This document shows, one piece after another, positions 1-5,595 of a stretch of DNA of 8,336 bases. The notes under the pieces were generated by a model that saw only the letters and a list, made by a program, of their open reading frames with translations, did no database searches and had not been told where the DNA came from. Each line of letters opens with the position of its first letter. The stretch's first letter is position 1. The stretch is from Novimethylophilus sp036504375 (GTDB lineage: Bacteria > Pseudomonadota > Gammaproteobacteria > Burkholderiales > Methylophilaceae): NCBI RefSeq assembly GCF_036504375.1, contig NZ_DASXVH010000075.1, positions 1-8,336 on the forward strand. The letters run 5' to 3'. The position numbers and the translations under genes are program-made.

Positions 1-67
1 AACGCCGCTCGGTGATCTGTTTTACCGCTTCGATCTTGAATTCTTCTGCGTAACGCTTGCTGCTCAT
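1..67 (-). CDS. IS3-family transposase OrfA, N-terminal fragment (runs off the window)
   Basis: The start codon is at 67-65 and 22 codons follow: MSSKRYAEEFKIEAVKQITE and two more arginines. The pattern K-R-Y-x-E-E-F-K-x-E-A-V-K-Q is the usual opening of IS3-family OrfA proteins, whose first domain is a helix-turn-helix that binds the IS ends (Pfam transposase_8 type). A strong Shine-Dalgarno GGAGGT (76-71) lies three bases before the ATG and supports this start. The helix-turn-helix and any programmed frameshift into OrfB are outside the window, so neither completeness nor activity can be judged. The start region can fold into a stem that covers the ribosome-binding site (separate entry). 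Confidence 0.72.
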   Translation of the reverse strand, partial: MSSKRYAEEFKIEAVKQITERR

Positions 68-109
68 GACACCTCCATTTGACGCCTTAGTTTAAGGCTG
101 AAAGGTGTC
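68..109 (-). promoter_or_regulatory. Nested inverted repeats over the transposase ribosome-binding site
   Basis: On the minus strand GACACCT (109-103) is perfectly complementary to AGGTGTC (74-68), which ends immediately before the transposase ATG. Two further U-G pairs would extend the stem across the whole GGAGGT Shine-Dalgarno. Inside it lies a second perfect stem, GCCTTA (98-93) with TAAGGC (89-84), loop AAC. A transcript starting outside the element would contain both arms. One starting inside, for example from a TAAACT -10-like hexamer at 94-89, would lack the 5' arm. The pairing is seen; the regulatory role is inferred by analogy with IS10 and IS50. Confidence 0.5.
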
Positions 110-223
110 TAGTGCATTAGGGGCGATTCAATCAGCACGTCCTGATTCATAACTGTTGATTTCCCCTAGCAGCCTTGCCCGTTTATCAAGCAGCCACTTT
201 AGGGAGGACGGTGTACGTATCTG

Positions 224-263
224 ACTCATAGGCTGGTAGATTAAAGAATCTACCAGCCTGAGT
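224..263. repeat. 40-base imperfect inverted repeat between ilvD and the IS
   Basis: A perfect 12-bp stem, GGCTGGTAGATT (231-242) with AATCTACCAGCC (247-258), surrounds a 4-base AAAG loop. After a 2-base bulge on one side (229-230) it continues with ACTCA (224-228) paired to TGAGT (259-263), giving 17 pairs in total. It lies about 65 bases past the ilvD stop. No T-run follows on either strand, so it is not a classical intrinsic terminator. It could still end or stabilise the 3' end of ilvD mRNA, or be a remnant of another small element. Confidence 0.6.
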
Positions 264-327
264 TGAGGGCATCAGCTACCACACAGCGCCCTAGCTTCCG
301 GCCCACACCGGAACAACCAAGGCTAAC

Positions 328-2181
328 TCAGCGTTTCTCCACCTGCGTCACATCCCTCACCGCCCCCTTGGCCGCACTGGTCGCCATCGCAGCATAAGCC
401 CGCAGCGCCACCGATACCGTTCTCTCCCGGTTGACCGGCTTCCAGGCTTTCACACCCTTGGCCTCCATCGTCGCACGACGGCGTTCCAGTTCTTCCACCG
501 GCACAGCCAGATGGATGCGGCGGTTGGGGATGTCGATCTCGAGGGTGTCGCCCTCTTCCACCAGGCCGATCGCGCCGCCTTCCGCCGCTTCCGGCGAGGC
601 GTGGCCAATGGAGAGGCCCGAGGTGCCGCCGGAGAAGCGGCCATCGGTGAGCAGCGCACACACCTTGCCCAGGCCTTTGGATTTGAGGTAACTGGTCGGA
701 TACAGCATTTCCTGCATGCCGGGGCCGCCCTTGGGGCCTTCATAGCGGATCACTACCACGTCGCCGGCGACGATTTCGTCATTCAGAATCCCGGCCACGG
801 CGGCGTCCTGGCTTTCAAAGATTCTGGCGCGGCCGGTGAATTTGAGGATGCTGTCGTCCACGCCAGCGGTCTTGACGATGCAGCCGTCCAGCGCGATGTT
901 GCCGTGCAGCACCGCCAAACCGCCGTCCTGGCTGTAGGCGTGCGCCTTGTCGCGGATGCAGCCATCATGACGGTCGTCGTCCAGCGTCGGGTAGCGCATG
1001 GATTGGCTGAAGGCGATGGTGGTCGGCACGCCACCCGGTGCTGCGCGGAAGAACGTCGTCACGGCTTCGTCCTGGGTGCGGCGGATATCCCATTGATCCA
1101 GTGCGGCGGCCATGGTCGGGGCATGTACGGTAGGCACCTCGCGGCGGATCAGGCCGGCGCGGTCGAGTTCTCCCAGGATGCCCATCACTCCGCCGGCGCG
1201 GTGCACGTCTTCCATGTGGTATTTCTGCGTCGCCGGGGCCACCTTGGAGAGGCACGGCACGCGGCGCGAAATCGCATCGATATCCGACATCGTGAAATCC
1301 ACGCCGGCCTCATACGCCGCTGCCAAGAGGTGCAGCACGGTGTTGGTGGAACCGCCCATCGCCACATCCAGGCTCATCGCATTCTCGAAAGCCTCAAAGC
1401 TGGCGATGCTGCGCGGCAGCACGGTGGCGTCGTCCTGCTCGTAATAGCGCTTGGCGAGCTCGACGATCAGGCGTCCGGCGCGCAGGAACAGCTGCTTGCG
1501 GTCGGCGTGGGTTGCCAGCGCGGAGCCGTTGCCCGGCAAGGACAGCCCCAGCGCCTCGGTGAGGCAGTTCATCGAGTTGGCGGTGAACATGCCGGAGCAG
1601 GAGCCGCAGGTCGGGCAGGCCGAGCGTTCGATGGCTTCGGATTTTTCGTCGCTGACATGGCTGTCGGCAGCGGCCACCATGGCATCGACCAAGTCCAGTT
1701 TCAGCGCATCACCCTGCCAGTTGACCTTGCCTGCTTCCATCGGTCCGCCTGAAACGAAGATCACCGGGATGTTCAGGCGGAGTGCTGCCATCAGCATGCC
1801 GGGGGTGATCTTGTCGCAGTTGGAGATGCACACCAGCGCATCGGCACAGTGCGCGTTGACCATGTATTCCACGCTGTCGGCGATCAGGTCGCGGCTGGGC
1901 AGCGAATACAGCATGCCGCCGTGGCCCATCGCGATGCCGTCGTCCACCGCGATGGTGTTGAATTCCTTGGCCACACCGCCGGCTTTTTCGATCTCTCTCG
2001 CGACCAGCTGCCCCATGTCTTTCAGGTGCACATGGCCAGGCACGAACTGGGTGAAAGAGTTGGCAATGGCGATGATGGGCTTGGAGAAGTCTTCATCCTT
2101 CATCCCTGTGGCGCGCCACAAGGCGCGGGCGCCGGCCATGTTGCGGCCCTGGGTGGTGGTGTGGGAACGGTATTTGGGCAT
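328..2181 (-). CDS. ilvD: Dihydroxy-acid dehydratase
   Basis: IlvD dehydrates 2,3-dihydroxy-isovalerate and 2,3-dihydroxy-3-methylvalerate to the keto acids that become valine, leucine and isoleucine (and pantothenate); it is a cytosolic Fe-S, Mg-dependent enzyme. The 617 residues match the usual length (about 616 in Escherichia coli) and align in memory from MPKYRSHTTTQGRNMAGARA to the end. Visible signatures are VDDGIAMGHGG (79-89, Mg-binding Asp), SNCDKITPGM (120-129, cluster Cys122 and the Lys124 that is carbamylated in the family), CPTCGSCSGMFTANSMNC (189-206, cluster Cys195), and DGRFSGGTSGLSIGH near the C-terminus. The early position that is Cys in some dehydratases lies in NSFTQF here, as in the oxygen-sensitive E. 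coli type. The start is supported by GAGG (2191-2188) six bases before the ATG. It is divergent from lgt. A TAGAAT -10-like hexamer at 2224-2219 is a possible promoter, but no convincing -35 is visible. No leader-peptide attenuator is seen. Confidence 0.97.
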   Translation of the reverse strand: MPKYRSHTTTQGRNMAGARALWRATGMKDEDFSKPIIAIANSFTQFVPGHVHLKDMGQLVAREIEKAGGVAKEFNTIAVDDGIAMGHGGMLYSLPSRDLIADSVEYMVNAHCADALVCISNCDKITPGMLMAALRLNIPVIFVSGGPMEAGKVNWQGDALKLDLVDAMVAAADSHVSDEKSEAIERSACPTCGSCSGMFTANSMNCLTEALGLSLPGNGSALATHADRKQLFLRAGRLIVELAKRYYEQDDATVLPRSIASFEAFENAMSLDVAMGGSTNTVLHLLAAAYEAGVDFTMSDIDAISRRVPCLSKVAPATQKYHMEDVHRAGGVMGILGELDRAGLIRREVPTVHAPTMAAALDQWDIRRTQDEAVTTFFRAAPGGVPTTIAFSQSMRYPTLDDDRHDGCIRDKAHAYSQDGGLAVLHGNIALDGCIVKTAGVDDSILKFTGRARIFESQDAAVAGILNDEIVAGDVVVIRYEGPKGGPGMQEMLYPTSYLKSKGLGKVCALLTDGRFSGGTSGLSIGHASPEAAEGGAIGLVEEGDTLEIDIPNRRIHLAVPVEELERRRATMEAKGVKAWKPVNRERTVSVALRAYAAMATSAAKGAVRDVTQVEKR

Positions 2182-2206
2182 GTCTAACCTCGAAAAAATC
2201 CTGACG

Positions 2207-2212
2207 TATAAT
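2207..2212 (+). promoter_or_regulatory. Probable -10 element of the lgt promoter
   Basis: A consensus TATAAT lies 35 bases before the lgt start in the 66-bp ilvD/lgt intergenic space. Transcription would begin near 2219, leaving a leader of about 28 bases. No good -35 hexamer is found 16-18 bases upstream (that spot reads CTAACC), so the promoter is supported by the -10 only. Confidence 0.45.
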
Positions 2213-2247
2213 CCGCTAATTCTAACTCATTACGACCGCCGACTCTT

Positions 2248-3039
2248 ATGCTGGTTCATCCGCAAATCGACCCCATCGCCATCCACCTCGGCCCGTTCGG
2301 CATCCACTGGTACGGCCTGATGTACCTGATCGGTTTCATGACGCTGCTGTGGCTGGGTAAATGGCGCATCCGCCACCATCCGGAATGCGGCTGGACTCCA
2401 AAGCAGCTCGACGACGTGCTGTTCTACGGCGCGCTGGGCGTGGTGCTGGGCGGCCGGTTGGGCTATGTGCTGTTCTACCAGCCGGCGCATTTTCTCGCAC
2501 ACCCGGCGGAAATCCTCGCCGTGTGGCAGGGCGGCATGTCGTTTCACGGCGGTTTTCTCGGCGTGCTGGCAGCAATGGCCTGGTTTGCGCGCAAGGAGGG
2601 TAAGCACTGGCTGACACTGATGGACTTTATCGCGCCGCTGGTGCCGCCGGGCTTGGCGGCCGGGCGCATGGGCAATTTCATCAACGGCGAACTGTGGGGC
2701 CGCCCGACAGATTTGCCGTGGGGCATGGTGTTTCCGCAGGTGGACAATCTGCCGCGCCATCCTTCGCAGCTTTACGAATTCGGGCTGGAAGGCATCGCGC
2801 TGTTCCTGATGTTATGGTTTTACTCCAGCAAACCGCGCCCGGCGGGAGCGGTTTCCGGGCTGTTTTTGGTGGGCTACGGCAGCTTCCGGTTCCTGGTCGA
2901 ATTCACGCGCCAGCCGGACGACTTTCTCGGCCTGCTGTCGCTGGGCCTGAGCATGGGGCAGTGGCTGAGTTTGCCGATGGTGCTGGCAGGCGCGTGGATG
3001 CTGCGCTGGGCCTATCACCGCTCTAGCAGCACCGCTTGA
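2248..3039 (+). CDS. lgt: Prolipoprotein diacylglyceryl transferase
   Basis: Lgt is an inner-membrane enzyme that moves a diacylglyceryl group from phosphatidylglycerol to the lipobox cysteine of prolipoproteins, the first step of lipoprotein maturation. The 263 residues are within the normal range; E. coli Lgt is longer (about 291), mainly through a periplasmic insertion that is short here. Motifs in order: HWYGLMYLIGF (20-30), LGGRLGYVLFY (67-77), GGMSFHGGFLG (95-105, with the essential-type His100), the signature GRMGNFINGELWGR (139-152, Arg140 equivalent to E. coli Arg143), LPRHPSQLYE (168-177) and KPRPAGAVSGLFLVGYG. Several strongly hydrophobic segments fit a polytopic protein. The ATG start is chosen by alignment with the family N-terminus; the Shine-Dalgarno is weak. 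The 3' end overlaps ybdD on the opposite strand by 17 bp. Confidence 0.96.
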   Translation: MLVHPQIDPIAIHLGPFGIHWYGLMYLIGFMTLLWLGKWRIRHHPECGWTPKQLDDVLFYGALGVVLGGRLGYVLFYQPAHFLAHPAEILAVWQGGMSFHGGFLGVLAAMAWFARKEGKHWLTLMDFIAPLVPPGLAAGRMGNFINGELWGRPTDLPWGMVFPQVDNLPRHPSQLYEFGLEGIALFLMLWFYSSKPRPAGAVSGLFLVGYGSFRFLVEFTRQPDDFLGLLSLGLSMGQWLSLPMVLAGAWMLRWAYHRSSSTA

Positions 3040-3205
3040 CCCCTTTCCACTTGCTATCCTGCCACTGCTTGAAAAACTCCTCGCGCGATGACGGCAGCTG
3101 GTCGGGATGATGTTTGGCGTGCCGTTTCAGGTAGCGCTCATAGGCGTCGTCGCCGGAGAGCTGGCGCACTGCCCGCCACAAAACACCTAATTTTCCACAC
3201 AGCAT
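3023..3205 (-). CDS. ybdD: Small YbdD/YjiX-family protein, partner of CstA
   Basis: A 60-residue protein starting MLCGKLGVLWRAVRQLSGDD, with HHPDQLPSSREEFFKQW in the middle and ending KRCC. The HPDQ block, the EEFF segment and the terminal Arg-Cys-Cys match E. coli YbdD (about 65 residues, also ending RCC). In E. coli, YbdD and its paralogue YjiX are encoded next to cstA and btsT and have been reported to be needed for pyruvate uptake by those carriers. Here the ATG follows the cstA stop by two bases. AGGGAT in the last cstA codons is a plausible ribosome-binding site, so the two genes are probably translationally coupled. The C-terminus is encoded antisense to the last codons of lgt. A much longer open frame passes through this position in the same frame, but only the last 60 codons resemble a known family. 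Confidence 0.88.
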   Translation of the reverse strand: MLCGKLGVLWRAVRQLSGDDAYERYLKRHAKHHPDQLPSSREEFFKQWQDSKWKGVKRCC

Positions 3206-3207
3206 CG

Positions 3208-5277
3208 TTAATCCCTGACGTAGTCTTCCACCAGCCGACTCGGCTCGTGCGGCGATTCCGAGATCGGCGGCACCGGCTTGCCGGCGAGGTGGCGGGCGCA
3301 TACCCGCAGCATGTCGAGCACGATCACCCACAACAGGGTGACGAAAAACAAGGTGAGCCACGCATCCAGCCGCTGGTTGAAGATCAGTTGCGGGGCGACG
3401 GCGGCTTTTTCCGGTGGCAGTACCCCGGCGGCCAGCTTGGTCGCCATGTCGTTGGCAGCGGCGAAGAAACCGACGCGCACGTCTGCGCTCATGATCTTCT
3501 GGTAAGCCGCGGTCGTGGTGATCGTCACCAACCAAGCCAGCGGCAGGCCGGTGATCCAGGCCTGCTTCAGCTTGCCGGACTTGACGAAAATGCCGGTCGC
3601 CACGCACAGCGCGATCGCCGCCAGCATCTGGTTGGAGATGCCGAACAGCGGCCACAGGATATTGACGCCGCCGTTCGGATCGATCACCCCGATGTAGAGG
3701 AAATAGCCCCAGGCCGCGACGATGACACCGCTGGTGAGGAGCACGGAAGGCATCCAGGAAGTCTCGCCCAGTTTCGGCCAGATATTGCCCAGCATGTCCT
3801 GCAACATGAAGCGCCCCACGCGCGTGCCGGCGTCCAGCGTGGTGAGGATGAACACCGCCTCGAACATGATGGCGAAGTGATACCACAGCGCCAGCATGCC
3901 CTGCCCGAAAGCGGACCCGAAGATACTGGCCATGCCCACCGCCAGCGACGGCGCGCCGCCGGTGCGGGCGAACAAAGATTTTTCGCCCATCTGCCGGGCC
4001 AGCATCTGCATCTGTTCCACCGTCACCGGGAAGCCCCAGGAGGAAATCCTGGCAACCGCGTCGGCGGCCTCCTTGCCCACCACGCCGGCCGGGCTGTTGA
4101 TGGCGAAATAAACGCCTGGCTCCAGCACCGTGGCGGCGATCAGCGCCATGACAGCGACAAAGGATTCCAGCGCCATGCCGCCGTAACCTATCATGCGGAT
4201 ATCGCGTTCGTTGGCCAGCAGCTTGGGCGTGGTGCCGGACGCAATCAGCGCGTGGAAGCCGGAAATCGCACCGCAGGCAATGGTGATGAACACGAACGGG
4301 AACAGCGCCCCGCCGAAAATCGGCCCGGTGCCGTCGATGAACTGCGTCAGAGCCGGCATTTTCACCTCGGGCCGCAACATGACAATCGCCAGCGCCAGCA
4401 GGGTGATCGTACCCAGCTTCATGAACGTGGAAAGATAATCGCGCGGCGCCAGCAGCAGCCACACCGGCAGGATGGCGGCCATGAATCCATAAGCGATGAT
4501 CGCCCAGGCCAGCGGCAAACCCTCGTGGTCGAACAGGCCGCGCAGGGTTTCGTTGTGATCCACCCAGCCGCCGCCAACCACCGCCAACAGCAGCAGCATC
4601 ACGCCGATGGCCGAGCCTTCCAGCACCCGCCCCGGACGGATACTGCGCATGTACAGGCCGACGATCATCGCGATGGGAATGGTCGCGGCAACGGTGGAAG
4701 TGGCCCACGGGCTGTGCTTCATGGCGTTGACCACCACCAGCCCCAGCACCGCGATGAGGATGACCATGATCGCCAGCGTCGCCGTCAATGCCGCTGCGCC
4801 GCCGATAGAGCCCAGCTCGTCGCGCGCCATCTGGCCTAAACTTTTTCCATCGCGCCGCATCGAGAAAAACAGCGTCACCATGTCCTGCACGCAACCGCCC
4901 AGCACCGCGCCGAACAGTATCCACAGCGTCCCCGGCAGATAGCCGAACTGCGCCGCCAAGGTCGGCCCGACCAGCGGCCCCGGCCCGGCAATCGCCGCAA
5001 AATGGTGACCGAACACGATCCACCTGTTGGTGGGCACGAAATCGCGTCCATTGTCGAAGCGCTCCGCCGGCGTCGCTCGCGTTTCATCCAGCGTCAGCAC
5101 GCTGGCCGCGATCCAGGCTGCATAGAAGCGATAGGCAATCGCATATACGCACACCGCCGCCGTGATGAACCACAGCGTATTGATCGATTCGCCGCGGTTA
5201 AGCGCGATGCCCCCGATAGCTGCCGCCCCCAGGACGGCGATTCCCACCCAGCCCAGCTTTTTGAACAATTGGCTCAT
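3208..5277 (-). CDS. cstA: CstA-family transporter (carbon starvation protein A type)
   Basis: An inner-membrane carrier of the CstA/BtsT family, which imports pyruvate in E. coli and has been linked to peptide use. It has 689 residues from the chosen start; E. coli CstA has about 701. The family core is clear: GIALNRGESINTLWFITAAV near the N-terminus, AYRFYAAWIA, DFVPTNRWIVFGHHFAAIAG, GPLVGPTLAAQFGYLPG, then FSMRRDGKSLGQ, and hydrophobic segments along nearly the whole length consistent with a many-helix carrier. The ATG at 5277-5275 is preferred because it gives MSQLFKKLGW, in line with the family, with an AGG just upstream. A TTG 14 codons earlier (5319) falls on the probable promoter and is unlikely. 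Its ybdD partner follows immediately. The substrate cannot be read from sequence; pyruvate is the best guess. Confidence 0.93.
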   Translation of the reverse strand: MSQLFKKLGWVGIAVLGAAAIGGIALNRGESINTLWFITAAVCVYAIAYRFYAAWIAASVLTLDETRATPAERFDNGRDFVPTNRWIVFGHHFAAIAGPGPLVGPTLAAQFGYLPGTLWILFGAVLGGCVQDMVTLFFSMRRDGKSLGQMARDELGSIGGAAALTATLAIMVILIAVLGLVVVNAMKHSPWATSTVAATIPIAMIVGLYMRSIRPGRVLEGSAIGVMLLLLAVVGGGWVDHNETLRGLFDHEGLPLAWAIIAYGFMAAILPVWLLLAPRDYLSTFMKLGTITLLALAIVMLRPEVKMPALTQFIDGTGPIFGGALFPFVFITIACGAISGFHALIASGTTPKLLANERDIRMIGYGGMALESFVAVMALIAATVLEPGVYFAINSPAGVVGKEAADAVARISSWGFPVTVEQMQMLARQMGEKSLFARTGGAPSLAVGMASIFGSAFGQGMLALWYHFAIMFEAVFILTTLDAGTRVGRFMLQDMLGNIWPKLGETSWMPSVLLTSGVIVAAWGYFLYIGVIDPNGGVNILWPLFGISNQMLAAIALCVATGIFVKSGKLKQAWITGLPLAWLVTITTTAAYQKIMSADVRVGFFAAANDMATKLAAGVLPPEKAAVAPQLIFNQRLDAWLTLFFVTLLWVIVLDMLRVCARHLAGKPVPPISESPHEPSRLVEDYVRD

Positions 5278-5318
5278 AGGCCTGTCTTTAATCCGTGTTT
5301 TATCCCCGATGATTTGCA

Positions 5319-5324
5319 AGTATA
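5319..5324 (-). promoter_or_regulatory. Possible -10 element of cstA
   Basis: On the minus strand TATACT occurs here, 41 bases before the cstA ATG. It fits a -10 box with a leader of about 35 bases, although no clear -35 is visible. It overlaps the TATAAT facing the tRNA on the other strand. No obvious CRP site was recognised. Confidence 0.35.
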
Positions 5325-5326
5325 AT
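5321..5326 (+). promoter_or_regulatory. Probable -10 element of the tRNA-Ala promoter
   Basis: A consensus TATAAT stands 29 bases before the mature tRNA 5' end. The following stretch, TCAGGCGG, is fairly GC-rich, as in stable-RNA promoters subject to stringent control. The -35 region (TTTTAT at 5298-5303, 17-base spacing) is poor. The assignment rests on the -10 and the position. Confidence 0.5.
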
Positions 5327-5355
5327 TCAGGCGGTTGAAAATTCAGTTGTTACAT

Positions 5356-5431
<76 letters not shown>

Positions 5432-5439
5432 CCCACCTA

Positions 5440-5464
5440 TCCAAAGCAGTCCAAGCAAGTCCAA
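5440..5464 (+). repeat. Three TCCAA repeats at exact 10-bp spacing beside the att site
   Basis: TCCAA occurs at 5440-5444, 5450-5454 and 5460-5464, the last two within the longer AGTCCAA. A further GTCCAA is at 5512-5517, followed at once by another TCC. Spacing of one helical turn puts the first three on the same face of the DNA, as expected for protein-binding arrays. By position, 9-33 bases beyond the tRNA end, they could be arm-type sites for the integrase or the AlpA-type protein. Function is inferred. Confidence 0.5.
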
Positions 5465-5527
5465 TAATCCATTGTAAATAAACGAGTTTTCCTGTTTTAC
5501 GGTCTAATCACGTCCAATCCAGTGCTA

Positions 5528-5556
5528 TTGCATCCGGGGGTGCATGGGGGTATAAA
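5528..5556 (+). promoter_or_regulatory. Candidate integrase promoter
   Basis: TTGCAT (5528-5533) and TATAAA (5551-5556) are separated by 17 bases, the best sigma-70-like pair upstream of the integrase; transcription would start near 5563. ATTGCATC occurs at 5527-5534, over the -35, and again at 5567-5574, just past the start point. The two copies are 40 bp apart and could bind a regulator that closes the promoter. P4 integrase is known to repress its own gene, so integrase binding is one possibility. Confidence 0.5.
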
Positions 5557-5594
5557 TGTGGGGTACATTGCATCGCCCAAAGGGAGATACCCCC
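5546..5594 (+). promoter_or_regulatory. Long-range inverted repeat abutting the integrase start codon
   Basis: GGGGGTAT (5546-5553) is perfectly complementary to ATACCCCC (5587-5594). The second arm fills the space between the Shine-Dalgarno GGGAG (5582-5586) and the ATG at 5596. The first arm lies over the promoter -10, so a message started at about 5563 would lack it, while read-through from the tRNA promoter would contain it. A shorter alternative, GGGGTA (5560-5565) with TACCCC (5588-5593), is also possible. Pairing is seen; control of translation is inferred. Confidence 0.4.
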
Positions 5595-5595
5595 A

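Larger units (their letters stand above)
1..130 (-). mobile_element. Insertion sequence end, IS3-like, truncated by the window edge
   Basis: Read on the minus strand the element would begin at 130 with TGAATCGCCCC, a TG-starting, C-rich terminus like those of several IS3-family elements, followed about 60 bases later by a transposase start codon. Only this end is in the window, so the second terminal repeat and the target duplication cannot be checked. The exact boundary at 130 is inferred from the look of the terminus. The element sits about 200 bp beyond the end of ilvD, with its transposase in the same direction as ilvD, so ilvD read-through would enter it in sense orientation. Confidence 0.6.

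Noticed and set aside
224..263. Intrinsic terminator of ilvD
   Set aside because: The stem is strong but no T-run follows on either strand, so it is listed only as an inverted repeat.
296..313. TTCCGG/CCGGAA hairpin just past the ilvD stop
   Set aside because: Only six pairs, a six-base loop and no T-run; too weak to call a terminator.
511..2320. Plus-strand open frames antisense to ilvD
   Set aside because: ilvD is certain on the other strand; these frames have no plausible ribosome-binding sites or family features.
3088..4839. Long plus-strand open frame antisense to cstA
   Set aside because: The translation is rich in His, Gln and Arg with no recognisable motifs; it is a shadow of the GC-rich cstA coding strand.
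3206..5023. Very long open frame on the minus strand continuing upstream of ybdD in its frame
   Set aside because: It is out of frame with cstA, its translation is low-complexity Arg/Gly/Ala-rich with no family resemblance, and it exists because GC-rich DNA rarely forms stops. Only the last 60 codons are the real ybdD.
5278..5319. Upstream TTG start for cstA
   Set aside because: It would add 14 residues not seen in the family and overlaps the likely -10 element.
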